DNA of 64,000 bases from positions 1 through 64,000 of the forward strand of contig DASPXV010000105.1 of assembly GCA_035637115.1 (NCBI GenBank), given 5' to 3'. A program made the translations under genes and the position numbers. Below the pieces are notes generated by a model, which ran no database searches, had not been told where the DNA came from, and saw nothing but the letters and a program-made list of their open reading frames with translations. Origin of the DNA: JAICSD01 sp035637115. GTDB taxonomy: Bacteria; Acidobacteriota; Vicinamibacteria; Vicinamibacterales; 2-12-FULL-66-21. This document shows, piece after piece, positions 34,026 through 42,706 of this stretch (the first letter of the stretch is position 1; each line of letters begins with the position of its first letter).

Positions 34026-35713
34026 CAGCGCACGCCGGGCGCCGTGCCGGCGGGCGGCTGTGCGGCCACCTGCAGCGTCACGCTGGTCTGCGCATCGTCG
34101 GTCTCGAGCCGGAAGGGAACGCCGATCGCCTGGAGCGCGCGAAGCCGATCGCGCCGCCCGAGATCGCTCTCGTCAACCGACATCGACGCGACGGCGACGT
34201 ATTCCCCCGACGGCAGGCCGGGCAGTGTGAACCGTCCCTCGGCGTCGGTATAGGCGACTCGCATGCGGCGGTTCGTTCGCATCCAGAACAGCGGCACGTT
34301 GGGGAAGACCAGGACGCCCACGTTCGCGACCGGGACGTTCCGCGCGTTCTTCACCACGCCGGTGACGATGCTGGAGGCGTCCGTGATCGTGATCCGCACA
34401 TCTTTGAACTGTTCTTTCGCGCTGATGTCGATCTGACGGTCGGTGATGTCGCTGCCGCGGTAGAGGATGCTCTTCACGACCCACGGCGGTTGCAATCCGT
34501 CGACCACAATCTGGTGCCCGCCGTTCATCAGTCCGCGCAACACGAACGTGCCGTCGGACTGGACGGTGCCGGTGAGCGCATCACCAAAGCTCGTTCCATC
34601 GGTAAACGGCGCGCGTACGCGCAGCGTCGGCAGAAGCGGCGCTTTTGAACCCCTGCGGCCGTCGATCGCCAGCCTGCCTTCGAGCTGCGCACCAGGACGC
34701 AGCGTCATGCTGATGCCCTCGATATCGGCGCCGAGGATCTCAATCGAGAAGACCGCGAACAGCGGGTTGCCCGACGGATCCGTCTGGCCGCGCGCGCGGA
34801 TCTGGTAGCGCCCGGGCACGACGTGACCGAATGAGAAGCGGCCGTCGGGGAGCAGCATCGGATTGTCAGGCGCGACCATCGGTACGCCTTCACCGCCACG
34901 CGGGCTCATGATGATGACGCCGTTCAGGAGCTGCCTGCCGTCTTCCGCGGCGATCTGTCCCGACACGCGCGCGGGCGGCACGAGCTTCAACGCAAACTCG
35001 ACGCGCAGCGGCTGCTCGCTGCCCGTGAGCATGATCGTCTTGGCCTGGTCGGCGAACGGCACGCCGGGATAGTAGGTTGGGGAATAACGCAGAACGCCCT
35101 TGGCTGTCATGACGCTGCGGAACGCAGGGTCGGATGCGCTCACGTAGTACTGCCCCGGCGGCAGACCGAACAGCCTGAACTCGCCGCGGTCATCCGTCTG
35201 CGCCGACGCGACGGAGACGAGGGTGTCTGCGCCTGCCTGGAAACGTGAGACGAGCGCTTCGACGACGGCGCCGGCGAAGGCGGTGCCGTCCTCGTCCAGG
35301 ATGCGGCCGGTAATCGAACGGCCGGGAATGAGCGGCAGATCGATGCCGGCAACCTGCTGGCCGCTTGCGATCGTCAGCGGCACGCCGGAGAGTTGGCGAC
35401 CCTGCCCGTATGTCTGCGGTGCGTATCCCGTGCGCGTGACAGAGATCGTGTAGGCGCCGGCAGGAAGGTCGCTGATGACGTACTTGCCGTCCGCGCCGGT
35501 GATGGCAACGTGCGGTTCCGTCGCGTTCTCAGCGAGTGCGATGACGCGCGCGCGTGACAGCGGACGATCGTCTGCGGCGCTCTTGACGGTTCCGCCGATC
35601 CGGGCGGTACCCTCCTGGGCCGGCTTTGCCTGCCACGCCACGATTGGGGCCGAGCCGAGAACGGCCGCGACCGCGGTCCGCGCGACGGCGCGCGCGAGCC
35701 GACTGCAGGTCAT
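34025..35713 (-). CDS. Exported protein with carboxypeptidase-regulatory-like repeats
   Basis: A 562-residue secreted protein. The signal peptide is MTCSRLARAVARTAVAAVLGSAPIVAW. Several transthyretin-like or CarboxypepD-regulatory domains follow (GTVKSAADDRPLSRARVIAL, GADGKYVISDLPAGAYTISVTRTGYAPQ, LDEDGTAFAGAVVEALVSRF, DAEGRFTLPGLPSGEYVAVASM). Such proteins are abundant in Acidobacteria, and their role is unknown, possibly surface binding. I used ATG at 35713. A longer frame upstream runs through a dispersed repeat. Its stop overlaps the cardiolipin synthase start. Confidence 0.82.
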   Translation of the reverse strand: MTCSRLARAVARTAVAAVLGSAPIVAWQAKPAQEGTARIGGTVKSAADDRPLSRARVIALAENATEPHVAITGADGKYVISDLPAGAYTISVTRTGYAPQTYGQGRQLSGVPLTIASGQQVAGIDLPLIPGRSITGRILDEDGTAFAGAVVEALVSRFQAGADTLVSVASAQTDDRGEFRLFGLPPGQYYVSASDPAFRSVMTAKGVLRYSPTYYPGVPFADQAKTIMLTGSEQPLRVEFALKLVPPARVSGQIAAEDGRQLLNGVIIMSPRGGEGVPMVAPDNPMLLPDGRFSFGHVVPGRYQIRARGQTDPSGNPLFAVFSIEILGADIEGISMTLRPGAQLEGRLAIDGRRGSKAPLLPTLRVRAPFTDGTSFGDALTGTVQSDGTFVLRGLMNGGHQIVVDGLQPPWVVKSILYRGSDITDRQIDISAKEQFKDVRITITDASSIVTGVVKNARNVPVANVGVLVFPNVPLFWMRTNRRMRVAYTDAEGRFTLPGLPSGEYVAVASMSVDESDLGRRDRLRALQAIGVPFRLETDDAQTSVTLQVAAQPPAGTAPGVR

Positions 35714-35731
35714 GGGGATATCATAACGTCG

Positions 35732-36148
35732 ATGGTCGGAGATTGGCTTGCCCGCCGTAGCCTTGGCGGAGGCGGGAGGTTGGAGACAGAACGCAGGCGG
35801 CTGGTGCTCGTGGCAATCGTGCTGTCGCTCGCCGGTTGCCGGTCGGAACTGCCGCCAATTCGCCAGCATGGGACCTGGCTGGTGATCGAGAATCAGACGA
35901 AGGTTCCCTGGCAGAACGTGTCTGTCACCGTGAACTCGTACTATCGCGGCGTATCACCGCGGGTCGCCGCGGGCGCGCGCCTGGAAGCGCCGCTGGCGGG
36001 ATTCGTCACCGGTCTCGGCCAGCGATTCGATACGGCTCGCGAGCACGTGCGCCGCGTCGAGGTGCGCGGGACGGACGCCTCGGGTAAGCCCGTCGTACTC
36101 GACTGGGACGAGCAGACCGGTCCGCCGCTGATGCAGGAGGCAAAGTAG
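35732..36148 (+). CDS. Putative lipoprotein of unknown function
   Basis: A 138-residue protein with hydrophobic stretch RRLVLVAIVLSLAGCRS (lipobox LAGC), then a beta-rich domain TWLVIENQTKVPWQNVSVTVNSYYRG. The segment encoding residues 7-15 is a dispersed GCCCGCC/GGCGGG element (35750-35775), so the true start is uncertain. An in-frame TTG at 35780 would give a more usual signal peptide. It is followed after two bases by the next small gene. Family unknown. Confidence 0.6.
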   Translation: MVGDWLARRSLGGGGRLETERRRLVLVAIVLSLAGCRSELPPIRQHGTWLVIENQTKVPWQNVSVTVNSYYRGVSPRVAAGARLEAPLAGFVTGLGQRFDTAREHVRRVEVRGTDASGKPVVLDWDEQTGPPLMQEAK

Positions 36149-36150
36149 CC

Positions 36151-36453
36151 ATGGCCAAACTGAAATCGGAATTCGAAATCGACTGCCCGTGCTGCTCCGC
36201 GAAGCTCGTGGTGGATGCGAACCTGCAGCGCGTGATTCGCCACAGCGAGCCGCCGTCGGGCGATCGTCCTGAGCTCGACGACGCGCAGCGTATCGTCGCC
36301 GAACAGGCCGCGCGCCGCGAGGCGCTGTTCCAGAAGTCGGTCGCGGAAGAGAAGAACCGCGGTGACGCGCTCTCGCGCCGTTTCGAGGAGGCCCTCCGCC
36401 AGGCACGCGAGGAGCCGATCACGAAACCGACGCGGGACTTCGACCTTGACTGA
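36151..36453 (+). CDS. Conserved hypothetical protein with zinc-ribbon-like start
   Basis: A 100-residue soluble protein. It starts FEIDCPCCSAKLVVDANLQRVIRHSEPP, with one CxC/CC cluster. A long charged helix follows (IVAEQAARREALFQKSVAEEKNRGDALSRRFEEALRQAREEP) that should form a coiled coil. Short proteins of this pattern are widespread in Acidobacteria. No function is known to me. Confidence 0.7.
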   Translation: MAKLKSEFEIDCPCCSAKLVVDANLQRVIRHSEPPSGDRPELDDAQRIVAEQAARREALFQKSVAEEKNRGDALSRRFEEALRQAREEPITKPTRDFDLD

Positions 36454-36583
36454 ATCTGGAAATTTGTAAATTTGGAAATCGGGAAATCTGTCTTCGCACG
36501 CGCTACCGCGCGCGCTTTAGAGCGCCGCCGGTAGGCGGCGCAGGCAAGATTACCAAATTATCCAATTTCCAAATTTCCAAATG
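36454..36583. repeat. GGAAATTTG-type hairpin array around a GC-rich stem, between convergent genes
   Basis: The left part holds GGAAATTTGTAAATTTGG-type units and the right part their complements (CCAATTTCCAAATTTCC). In the middle, GCGCCGCC-GGTA-GGCGGCGC at 36522-36541 is a perfect eight-base-pair stem with a four-base loop. The two genes on either side converge here, so this probably works as a bidirectional terminator. Confidence 0.75.
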
Positions 36584-37267
36584 TCACCACGGTCCTCGAG
36601 GCAGCGCGGACCATGTGTGGCGATTCGGGTAATACACGGGTTTGCGATCCGGATGCTGCGCTTTGAACCGGAGGTATCGACGGCGTAATGCCGCGATCCT
36701 CCTGTCGGAGGACCGTATCGCCCTATGCGGCGCGTCCAGCAGCACGCGCTCGGCCTTCCACACGTTCTTCTCCGACAGCCGCCAATCGTAATCGCCGAGC
36801 AGCTCCGCGATGTTCACCACGGTATAGCCGGTGATCCGCCCGTGGTAGTCGATGTACGGCTCGACGTAACTCAGGGCGAGGTCGCGCGCGGTGCGGAACA
36901 GCGGCTTGCGGCCGTGCAGCCCCGGATCGCGCGAGCGCGCAACCGATCCCCATCGTCCGCCCCGTTGGTACACGAAGATCACGTGATCGAGCTCGTCGAT
37001 CGACTCGAAGCTGAGGATGAGTGGCGGATAGCCATGCTGCTCGAGGATGACGGCGGCGGCGAGCGCCGCTTCCATGCAATGCACCGTTCCCGTGCGGACG
37101 ACACCGCGAAAACTCCTGAGTGTTGCGCCGCCCGGTGGCGGCTCGATGTTGTAAGGAAGACGATTCAGATAGCGCTGAACCGCGGCCGGCGTGCGGCAGG
37201 TCTCGAGGACCCGTTGTTCCTTCGCGGCGAGCGACAGGACCGGCGGCTTACCGCGCGGCGGCATCAC
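36584..37267 (-). CDS. Hypothetical protein, transglutaminase-like arrangement
   Basis: A 227-residue protein of no named family that I recognise. It has RTGTVHCMEAALAAAVILEQHGYPPLILSFES, ELDHVIFVYQRGGRWGSVARSRDPGLHGR and a Tyr-rich C-terminus. The order Cys at the start of a helix, then His before a strand, then Asp/Asn resembles the transglutaminase/papain-like fold, but that is an inference. It overlaps by 20 bases the 3' end of the SCO1 gene and is transcribed with it. Confidence 0.65.
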   Translation of the reverse strand: MMPPRGKPPVLSLAAKEQRVLETCRTPAAVQRYLNRLPYNIEPPPGGATLRSFRGVVRTGTVHCMEAALAAAVILEQHGYPPLILSFESIDELDHVIFVYQRGGRWGSVARSRDPGLHGRKPLFRTARDLALSYVEPYIDYHGRITGYTVVNIAELLGDYDWRLSEKNVWKAERVLLDAPHRAIRSSDRRIAALRRRYLRFKAQHPDRKPVYYPNRHTWSALPRGPW

Positions 37268-38132
37268 GGAGATCGGCGAGAAGGGCGTCGACCGTCCATT
37301 CGTTGCCGGAATAGATCTTGATCAGCCGGCCGCGCGGATCGACGACCGCTGTCCGGAGATTGTGGGTAATTGTTTCCGCGCCGTCTTTTTCCAGGATCGT
37401 GGATACGCCGAAGCGGGAGGTGAAATGCTCGATCGCCGCCGGCTGTCCGGTGAGATAACTCCACGTGCGCAGGTCGGCGCCGCGAGCCTTCGCGTGCGCG
37501 GCGATCACCGCGGGCGTGTCGTGCGCGGGATCGAAGCTGACGGAAACCAGGTGTGCGCGATCGCGCAGCGTTGCGTCCGCGGCAATCCCGCGCTGCAGGT
37601 CCAGGAAACGGCGATCCATCAGCGGGCAGAAGTCCGGGACTGGACATCGTGTGTACACGAACGTGACGGCCACGGCCCGTCCGCGCCAGTCGGATAATTT
37701 CCTCGTGTGTCCCTCCTGGTCCTGTAGCGTGTCGTCCGGGACCTCGTCGCCCGGACCCATCACATCCATCACCTTGACGGGGCTCGCGTCCGCCGGCAAG
37801 GGTGCGTGGCCGGTCCTGGTGACACGATCCAGATATGTCTCGCCGCCGTCAAGAATGAGCCGGGCGGTCACGAGATCCCCGGGGACCAACCCATCAAGCA
37901 GCGACGGCTGTTTGACGAAATATGCCATCGACATCGCCGGCATGAAGCCGGGAATGTCTTCGTGTTTGAGAGACACTTCCCGCCGGCCGTCCGGTCGAGC
38001 TTGCCCGACAGATAACACCTGCCCTTTGAGTGGAAACTCGCGATGTTGCCCCGAGGTCCGATTACAGGCGCAGCAGACCGCGAGGACGACAACGACCGCC
38101 CAGCCGAGCCAGCGCGGGATGAATGTGCCCAT
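37248..38132 (-). CDS. SCO1/SenC protein with N-terminal CusF-like domain
   Basis: A 294-residue lipoprotein (lipobox VCCAC) with two parts. Residues about 35-110 are a CusF/copper-binding-like small barrel (PLKGQVLSVGQ, DIPGFMPAMSMAYFV with candidate Met ligands). Residues about 125-290 are a SCO1 thioredoxin fold that delivers copper to cytochrome oxidase. The metal motif is TRCPVPDFCP, spaced C-x5-C instead of the common C-x3-C, and the third ligand His is in ETITHNLRT. Start ATG at 38132. No oxidase genes lie in the window. Confidence 0.9.
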   Translation of the reverse strand: MGTFIPRWLGWAVVVVLAVCCACNRTSGQHREFPLKGQVLSVGQARPDGRREVSLKHEDIPGFMPAMSMAYFVKQPSLLDGLVPGDLVTARLILDGGETYLDRVTRTGHAPLPADASPVKVMDVMGPGDEVPDDTLQDQEGHTRKLSDWRGRAVAVTFVYTRCPVPDFCPLMDRRFLDLQRGIAADATLRDRAHLVSVSFDPAHDTPAVIAAHAKARGADLRTWSYLTGQPAAIEHFTSRFGVSTILEKDGAETITHNLRTAVVDPRGRLIKIYSGNEWTVDALLADLRDAAAR

Positions 38133-38255
38133 GCCTCATCACTGTACCGCCCGCGGCACATATCCTGCTAGATCAGCGGGGGATGGCGCCAGGGTGCGCG
38201 CGCGGCGGCCCGGCGCGCGAACCGAAGCCGCGCGTCAGCAGGAGTAAGTGACAGC

Positions 38256-38657
38256 ATGGGTAGGAGACTCTACGTCGGGAACCTTCCCTATTCGGCTACG
38301 GAGGATCAGCTCACGGAGCTATTCGGCCGCGCCGGGAAGGTGGACAACGTCCGGGTGATGCGGGACATGGCGACCGGCCGGGCTCGCGGATTCGCGTTCG
38401 TCGAAATGGCGACCGACGATGACGCGCAGAAGGCGATCACCGAGTTTCACGAGCACCAGATGGACGGGCGCGCGCTGGTAGTGAACGAAGCCCGGCCGAA
38501 GCCCGAAGGGGGATTCGGCGGCGGCGGTGGTGGACGTGGCCGCGGCGGCGGTGGTGGCGGCGGCTACGATCGCGGTGGTGGAGGTTACGGTGGCGGCGGT
38601 GGTGGCGGTGGGGGCGGTTACGGTGGCGGCGGCGGCAAGCGCGAGCCGCGCTGGTAA
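38256..38657 (+). CDS. Glycine-rich RNA-binding protein (RRM)
   Basis: A 133-residue protein with one RRM domain (residues about 3-80): RNP-2 LYVGNLPYS and RNP-1 ARGFAFVEM. A C-terminal RGG-like tail (GGGGRGRGGGGGGGYDRGGGGYG...) follows. Bacterial proteins of this type bind RNA and are often induced by cold. The gene stands alone with its own upstream region (AGGAG before the ATG) and converges on a frameshifted gene. Confidence 0.93.
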   Translation: MGRRLYVGNLPYSATEDQLTELFGRAGKVDNVRVMRDMATGRARGFAFVEMATDDDAQKAITEFHEHQMDGRALVVNEARPKPEGGFGGGGGGRGRGGGGGGGYDRGGGGYGGGGGGGGGGYGGGGGKREPRW

Positions 38658-38759
38658 CGGCCGGTAGACAGTAGACGGTAGACGGTTAGACCGTAGACGG
38701 TAGACGGTAGACGGTCTGCAGTTCGCAGTCTGCACGTCGCAGTCTGCGGTTCGCAGCGA
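38658..38759. repeat. GTAGACG and CGCAGTCTG tandem arrays
   Basis: Directly after the RRM gene are about six copies of GTAGACG(G), including one inverted pair around TTAGACC. About five copies of TTCGCAGTCTGC-type units follow, up to the end of the frameshifted gene. Two different array motifs are joined here. Confidence 0.7.
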
Positions 38760-39339
38760 TCAATTGGGCCGGCGGTACTCCCACCGGTCCTTTTTTATGT
38801 CCTCCATGCGATAGACGATCTCGCGGGTCGCGTCCCTCGGCGTCGCGGCATACCCGAGCGCAAGTCCCCGAGCGCGCCGGTGCCGACACTCGCGAGGACG
38901 CGCTGATCGGTGCAGGTGCCGACGCAGACCTGATCGGGAACTGAAGAAGAGACCATCCTACCGAGGAGCAATCCGGCACACGCGCCGAACGCCGCACCCG
39001 CCGGGGAACGCCGCCGCCGCTCACGATGATCTCGCGGATCTTCTCGCGAGGAATGATCTCGTGTGCCTCGTGTCCGGGCAGTCCGCGCACCATCAGCATG
39101 GAGTCGTTCGCGCCAAACGACGATACGGTCCACCTGCTGTCGACATATGTCACCGTGACCGTCGCCCTGGCGTCCAGTTGCGTGACGCGAGACCAGCTGC
39201 GGCGCGGATCGGCTGTCCCCGGTTCTGGAACGGCTGCCGACGCCGCGCGGCTGACGGCGTTATGAAGAGGACCGTCCTGCGCGAATGCGCTGGACCCAAC
39301 GATTGGAACGATAATGAGCGCGAAAAACGCGACCCTCAC
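38760..39339 (-). pseudogene. Exported glycine-zipper-like protein gene with two frameshifts
   Basis: Three pieces in three successive frames make one protein. Piece one starts with GTG at 39339 (signal peptide VRVAFFALIIVPIVGSSAFA, then RATVTVTYVDSRWTVSSF and GHEAHEIIPREKIREIIVSGGG). Piece two is GAAFGACAGLLLGRMVSSSV...GTCTDQRVLASVGTGALGDL. Piece three is LGYAATPRDATREIVYRM...WEYRRPN, stop at 38760-38762. Frames change near 39015 and near 38870. All three pieces look coding and in the right order, so this is either a pseudogene or a place with two sequence errors. Family not recognised. Confidence 0.7.
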
Positions 39340-39419
39340 GGGCACCCCGTGAGGTAAGGCAAAAATCCCGGCCGAACCGGCTCGGTCCCGACCTCCCGCC
39401 GCGACCTGCAACCTCCGAG

Positions 39420-40166
39420 CTATTCGTCCACGATCCAGCCGTCACGGAGGTGAATGATCCGGCTGCCATAGCCGGCGTTCACTTCCGAGTGCGTGACCTG
39501 GATGATGGTCGTGCCCCCCTCGTTCAGCTTCTTGAAGAGTTCCATGATCTCCTTGCCCTGGCTCGTGTGCAGGTTGCCCGTCGGCTCGTCCGCGAGGATG
39601 ACCTTCGGGTTGGAGATGACGGCACGCGCGACGGCGACGAGCTGCTGCTGGCCGCCGGAGAGCTGATTGGGATAGAGGTCCTTCTTGCCGACGATCGCGA
39701 ACTTGTCGAGGATGTCGCACACCATGCTCTCGCGCTCCGCCTTCTTGATGTCGCGATACGAGAGCGGGATGTCGAGGTTCTCGTAGACGGTGAGGTGATC
39801 GAGGAGGTGGTAGCTCTGAAAGACGAAGCCGATGTACTGCTTGTGCAGCTTCGCGCGCTCTTTCGCGCCGAGCCGGTGCACGGGCTGATCGAGGAAGTAG
39901 TACTCGCCCGTCCACGCGCTGTCGTGCATCCCGATGATGTGGAGCAGCGTCGACTTGCCGGCGCCCGATGGCCCCATGATCGAGACGAACTCTCCCTCCT
40001 TGATGTCGGCGTTGATGCGCCGCAGGACGTAGGAGCGGCTCGTGCCGTGTGCGTACGACTTCTCGATGTTGCGGAGCGCGATGAGCGCGTTCGGCGCGAG
40101 CGCTTCCGCTTCCGGAGCGCCCGCCGCGGTCGCGGCAGGCTGCGAGCTTCGGCTGAAAAAGGCCAT
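39420..40166 (-). CDS. ABC transporter ATP-binding protein, MacB/LolD type
   Basis: A 248-residue ATPase. Walker A is GPSGAGKST, the signature is LSGGQQQ, and Walker B is VILADEPTG with the H-loop in VTHSE. Order of features and the YENLDIPLSYRD block match LolD/MacB partners of FtsX-type permeases. The start MAFFSRSS at 40166 was chosen; a longer frame overlaps the permease gene. It lies six bases after the ADOP permease stop, so it probably energises one or both permeases upstream. These often occur without an ATPase gene. Confidence 0.92.
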   Translation of the reverse strand: MAFFSRSSQPAATAAGAPEAEALAPNALIALRNIEKSYAHGTSRSYVLRRINADIKEGEFVSIMGPSGAGKSTLLHIIGMHDSAWTGEYYFLDQPVHRLGAKERAKLHKQYIGFVFQSYHLLDHLTVYENLDIPLSYRDIKKAERESMVCDILDKFAIVGKKDLYPNQLSGGQQQLVAVARAVISNPKVILADEPTGNLHTSQGKEIMELFKKLNEGGTTIIQVTHSEVNAGYGSRIIHLRDGWIVDE

Positions 40167-40171
40167 AGCGC

Positions 40172-42577
40172 CTATTCTACTCTCAGCGCTTCCATCGGGT
40201 CGACGCGCATCGCGCGGCGCGCCGGCACGTAGCTCGCCAGCAGCGCGACGGCGACGAGCAGTCCCGCCGTTGCCGAAAACGTCACGAAATCCATCGTGTT
40301 CACGCCGAACAGCAGCCGCTGGAGCGCCTTGCCGACGGCCAGCGCCCCCGCCAGTCCAAGCGCGAGTCCGATCGTGGCGAGTTTGAGCGTCTCCCCGACG
40401 ACGAGCCCGAAGATCTGACGTTCCGCCGCGCCGAGCGCGAGCCGCACACCGATCTCCTGCGTCCGCTGCGCCACCGCGTATGACATGACGCCGTAGATCC
40501 CGACGGCCGCCAGCGCCAGCGCGAGTCCCGCGAAAATCGCGACCAGTGTCGCGTAGAAGCGCGAGCTTCCGTTGGCCTCCGCGATCGCCTCTTCGAGCGT
40601 GCCCACGCCGGCGACCGCGACGCCCGGATCGACTTCCTTTACCGCGCGCCGCAGTGGCTCGATGAGCGCTGCGGGATCCGTTGCCGTCTTCAGGACCAGG
40701 TTCACGCCGGGCTCCGGGTTGTGCCAGTAGCCCATGTAGGCCTCGACCTCGTTCGTGCCGCGCGCCCCGCGCACCTGCACGTCCGCCACGATCCCCACGA
40801 TCGTCATCCACGGCGCGTCGGCACCAAAGCGCACGCGCTTGCCGAGCGCCTCCTCGTTCGGCCAATGCCGCTTCGCCATCGTCTCGTTGATCACGATCGT
40901 TGGTTCTGCCTCACGGTCGCCGAACAGGCGGCCGCGCCGCAGGGGAATCTCCATCGCGCTGAAGTAATTCGCGCTGATCACCCTGTACCAGACGATCAGG
41001 GCGTCCTTGCTGTTCTGTGCGGGGGGACGGCCTTCGATCTGGAAGTCGGTGTCGCTGTCGCCGCCGAGCGGAATCACCGACGATAAGGCGGCATGACGGA
41101 CGCCGGGCAGTACGGCCGTCCGCGCGAGGACGGCGTCGTAGAACGCGAGACGCTGCTTGTTCGTCCGGTATGTGGCGCCAGGAGGAAGAATGAATCCGGT
41201 CAGCACGCGCTCCGGATTGAACCCGAGATCGGCCCGCTGCAGCGCGATGAAGGTCCGGATCAGGAGTCCGCCGCCGACGAGCAGCATCAGTGCGAGCGCC
41301 AGCTCCGCGACGATCAGCGCGCGGCGTGCGCGTCCTCCGCCGTCACCCGCCTGGCCGCGGCCACCCTGTTTCAGCGCACTCGTGAACCGATCCCTCGCGG
41401 CGTGCCACGCCGGAACGACGCCGAACAGCACGCCCGTCGCCAGCGACAGCACGAGCGCGAAGCTGAGAACCACACGGTCGATGCCGACTTCGTCGATGCG
41501 AGGCGTGCCCGCGGGCGCCATGCTCTTGAGCCCGGCAACGCCCCACACGCCGAGCAACACACCGAGCGCGCCGCCCGCGATCGCGAGCAGAATGCTCTCG
41601 GTCAGCAACTGGCGGATGATGCGCATCCGGTCCGCGCCCAACGCGCGGCGAACCGCCATTTCCCGCAACCGTCCTGACGCGCGCGACAGCAGCAGGTTCG
41701 CAATGTTGACGCACGCGATGACGAGCACGAAACCCACGGCGCCGAGCAGCACGAACAGCGCCGGACGGAGCGTGCCGACCCGCTGCTCCTGCAGCGGAAC
41801 GGGATTGATGGCGTTCCCCGTGTCCGACTCGGGATGCGCCGCTTCCAGCCGCTTCGCAAGCATGGCGAGCGCCGCGCGCGCCTGGGGCAACGTTACGCCT
41901 CGCTTCAGCCGGCCGATCGTTCGGAACACCGCGGAATTACGCGACGGATTTGCCGGGTTCAGCCGCAGCGGCCGCCAGAGCGCGGCGTTGGTCACGAGCC
42001 CGGGCGTGAACGACGCAGGCATGACACCGATGATCTCGTGGCTTTCACCATTGATCGGCACAGTTCGTCCGACGATCGACGGATCGGCGCCGAAGCGTTG
42101 GGTCCACAGCTTGTGGCTGAGAACGACAACGCGCGGCGCGTTCGGAATGTCGTCAGACTGCCGGAACACGCGCCCGAGCGCCGGCGGCGCGCCGAGCACG
42201 TCGAAATATTCGTACGTCGTTTGCTCGCCCAGCACCGCCTCGGGCAAGGCACCGCCGGACAGGCTCGCGTTCCAGCCGCGCATGCTCGTCATCCCCTCGA
42301 ACACCGCGGTCTCCGCTTTCCAGTCGAAATGCTGCGAGGGACCCGTCCACTCCGTGGCGGGCCCTCCGCGCGCGCGCAGGTCCTGCCAGACCATGACGAG
42401 CCGATCGGGATCGGGATAAGGCAGCGGACGGAGGAGCAACGCATTGACGACGCTGAAGATTGCGGTGTTGGCGCCGATGCCGAGCGCCAGCGTGATCACC
42501 GCGACGAGCGTCAGGCCGCGCGTCTTGAGCATCACACGGCCGGCGTAGCGAAGGTCCTGCACGAAACCTCTGAGCAT
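40172..42577 (-). CDS. FtsX/MacB-like ABC permease, ADOP family
   Basis: An 801-residue permease with two FtsX-type halves. The N-terminus FVQDLRYAGRVMLKTRGLTLVAVITLALGIGANTAIFSVVNALLL is the ADOP hallmark. A periplasmic MacB_PCD domain follows, then FtsX helices at about 285-400, a second periplasmic domain, and a C-terminal FtsX ending MRVDPMEALRVE. GGAGG lies six bases before the ATG at 42577. MacB-type permeases pump or push substrates through the periplasm. It is in one unit with the ATPase at 39420. Confidence 0.93.
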   Translation of the reverse strand: MLRGFVQDLRYAGRVMLKTRGLTLVAVITLALGIGANTAIFSVVNALLLRPLPYPDPDRLVMVWQDLRARGGPATEWTGPSQHFDWKAETAVFEGMTSMRGWNASLSGGALPEAVLGEQTTYEYFDVLGAPPALGRVFRQSDDIPNAPRVVVLSHKLWTQRFGADPSIVGRTVPINGESHEIIGVMPASFTPGLVTNAALWRPLRLNPANPSRNSAVFRTIGRLKRGVTLPQARAALAMLAKRLEAAHPESDTGNAINPVPLQEQRVGTLRPALFVLLGAVGFVLVIACVNIANLLLSRASGRLREMAVRRALGADRMRIIRQLLTESILLAIAGGALGVLLGVWGVAGLKSMAPAGTPRIDEVGIDRVVLSFALVLSLATGVLFGVVPAWHAARDRFTSALKQGGRGQAGDGGGRARRALIVAELALALMLLVGGGLLIRTFIALQRADLGFNPERVLTGFILPPGATYRTNKQRLAFYDAVLARTAVLPGVRHAALSSVIPLGGDSDTDFQIEGRPPAQNSKDALIVWYRVISANYFSAMEIPLRRGRLFGDREAEPTIVINETMAKRHWPNEEALGKRVRFGADAPWMTIVGIVADVQVRGARGTNEVEAYMGYWHNPEPGVNLVLKTATDPAALIEPLRRAVKEVDPGVAVAGVGTLEEAIAEANGSSRFYATLVAIFAGLALALAAVGIYGVMSYAVAQRTQEIGVRLALGAAERQIFGLVVGETLKLATIGLALGLAGALAVGKALQRLLFGVNTMDFVTFSATAGLLVAVALLASYVPARRAMRVDPMEALRVE

Positions 42578-42706
42578 TTTATCCTCCGGGCGAATATCGC
42601 CCCTTGACGATCTTCCATTGAGCAAGGGGCGCTTCCCCCGGGCCCCCTCGCTCGCTCCACTCGCGGGGACCCCGTCGCCCCGCTCCGTTCCGCTCGCGTC
42701 GATTGC

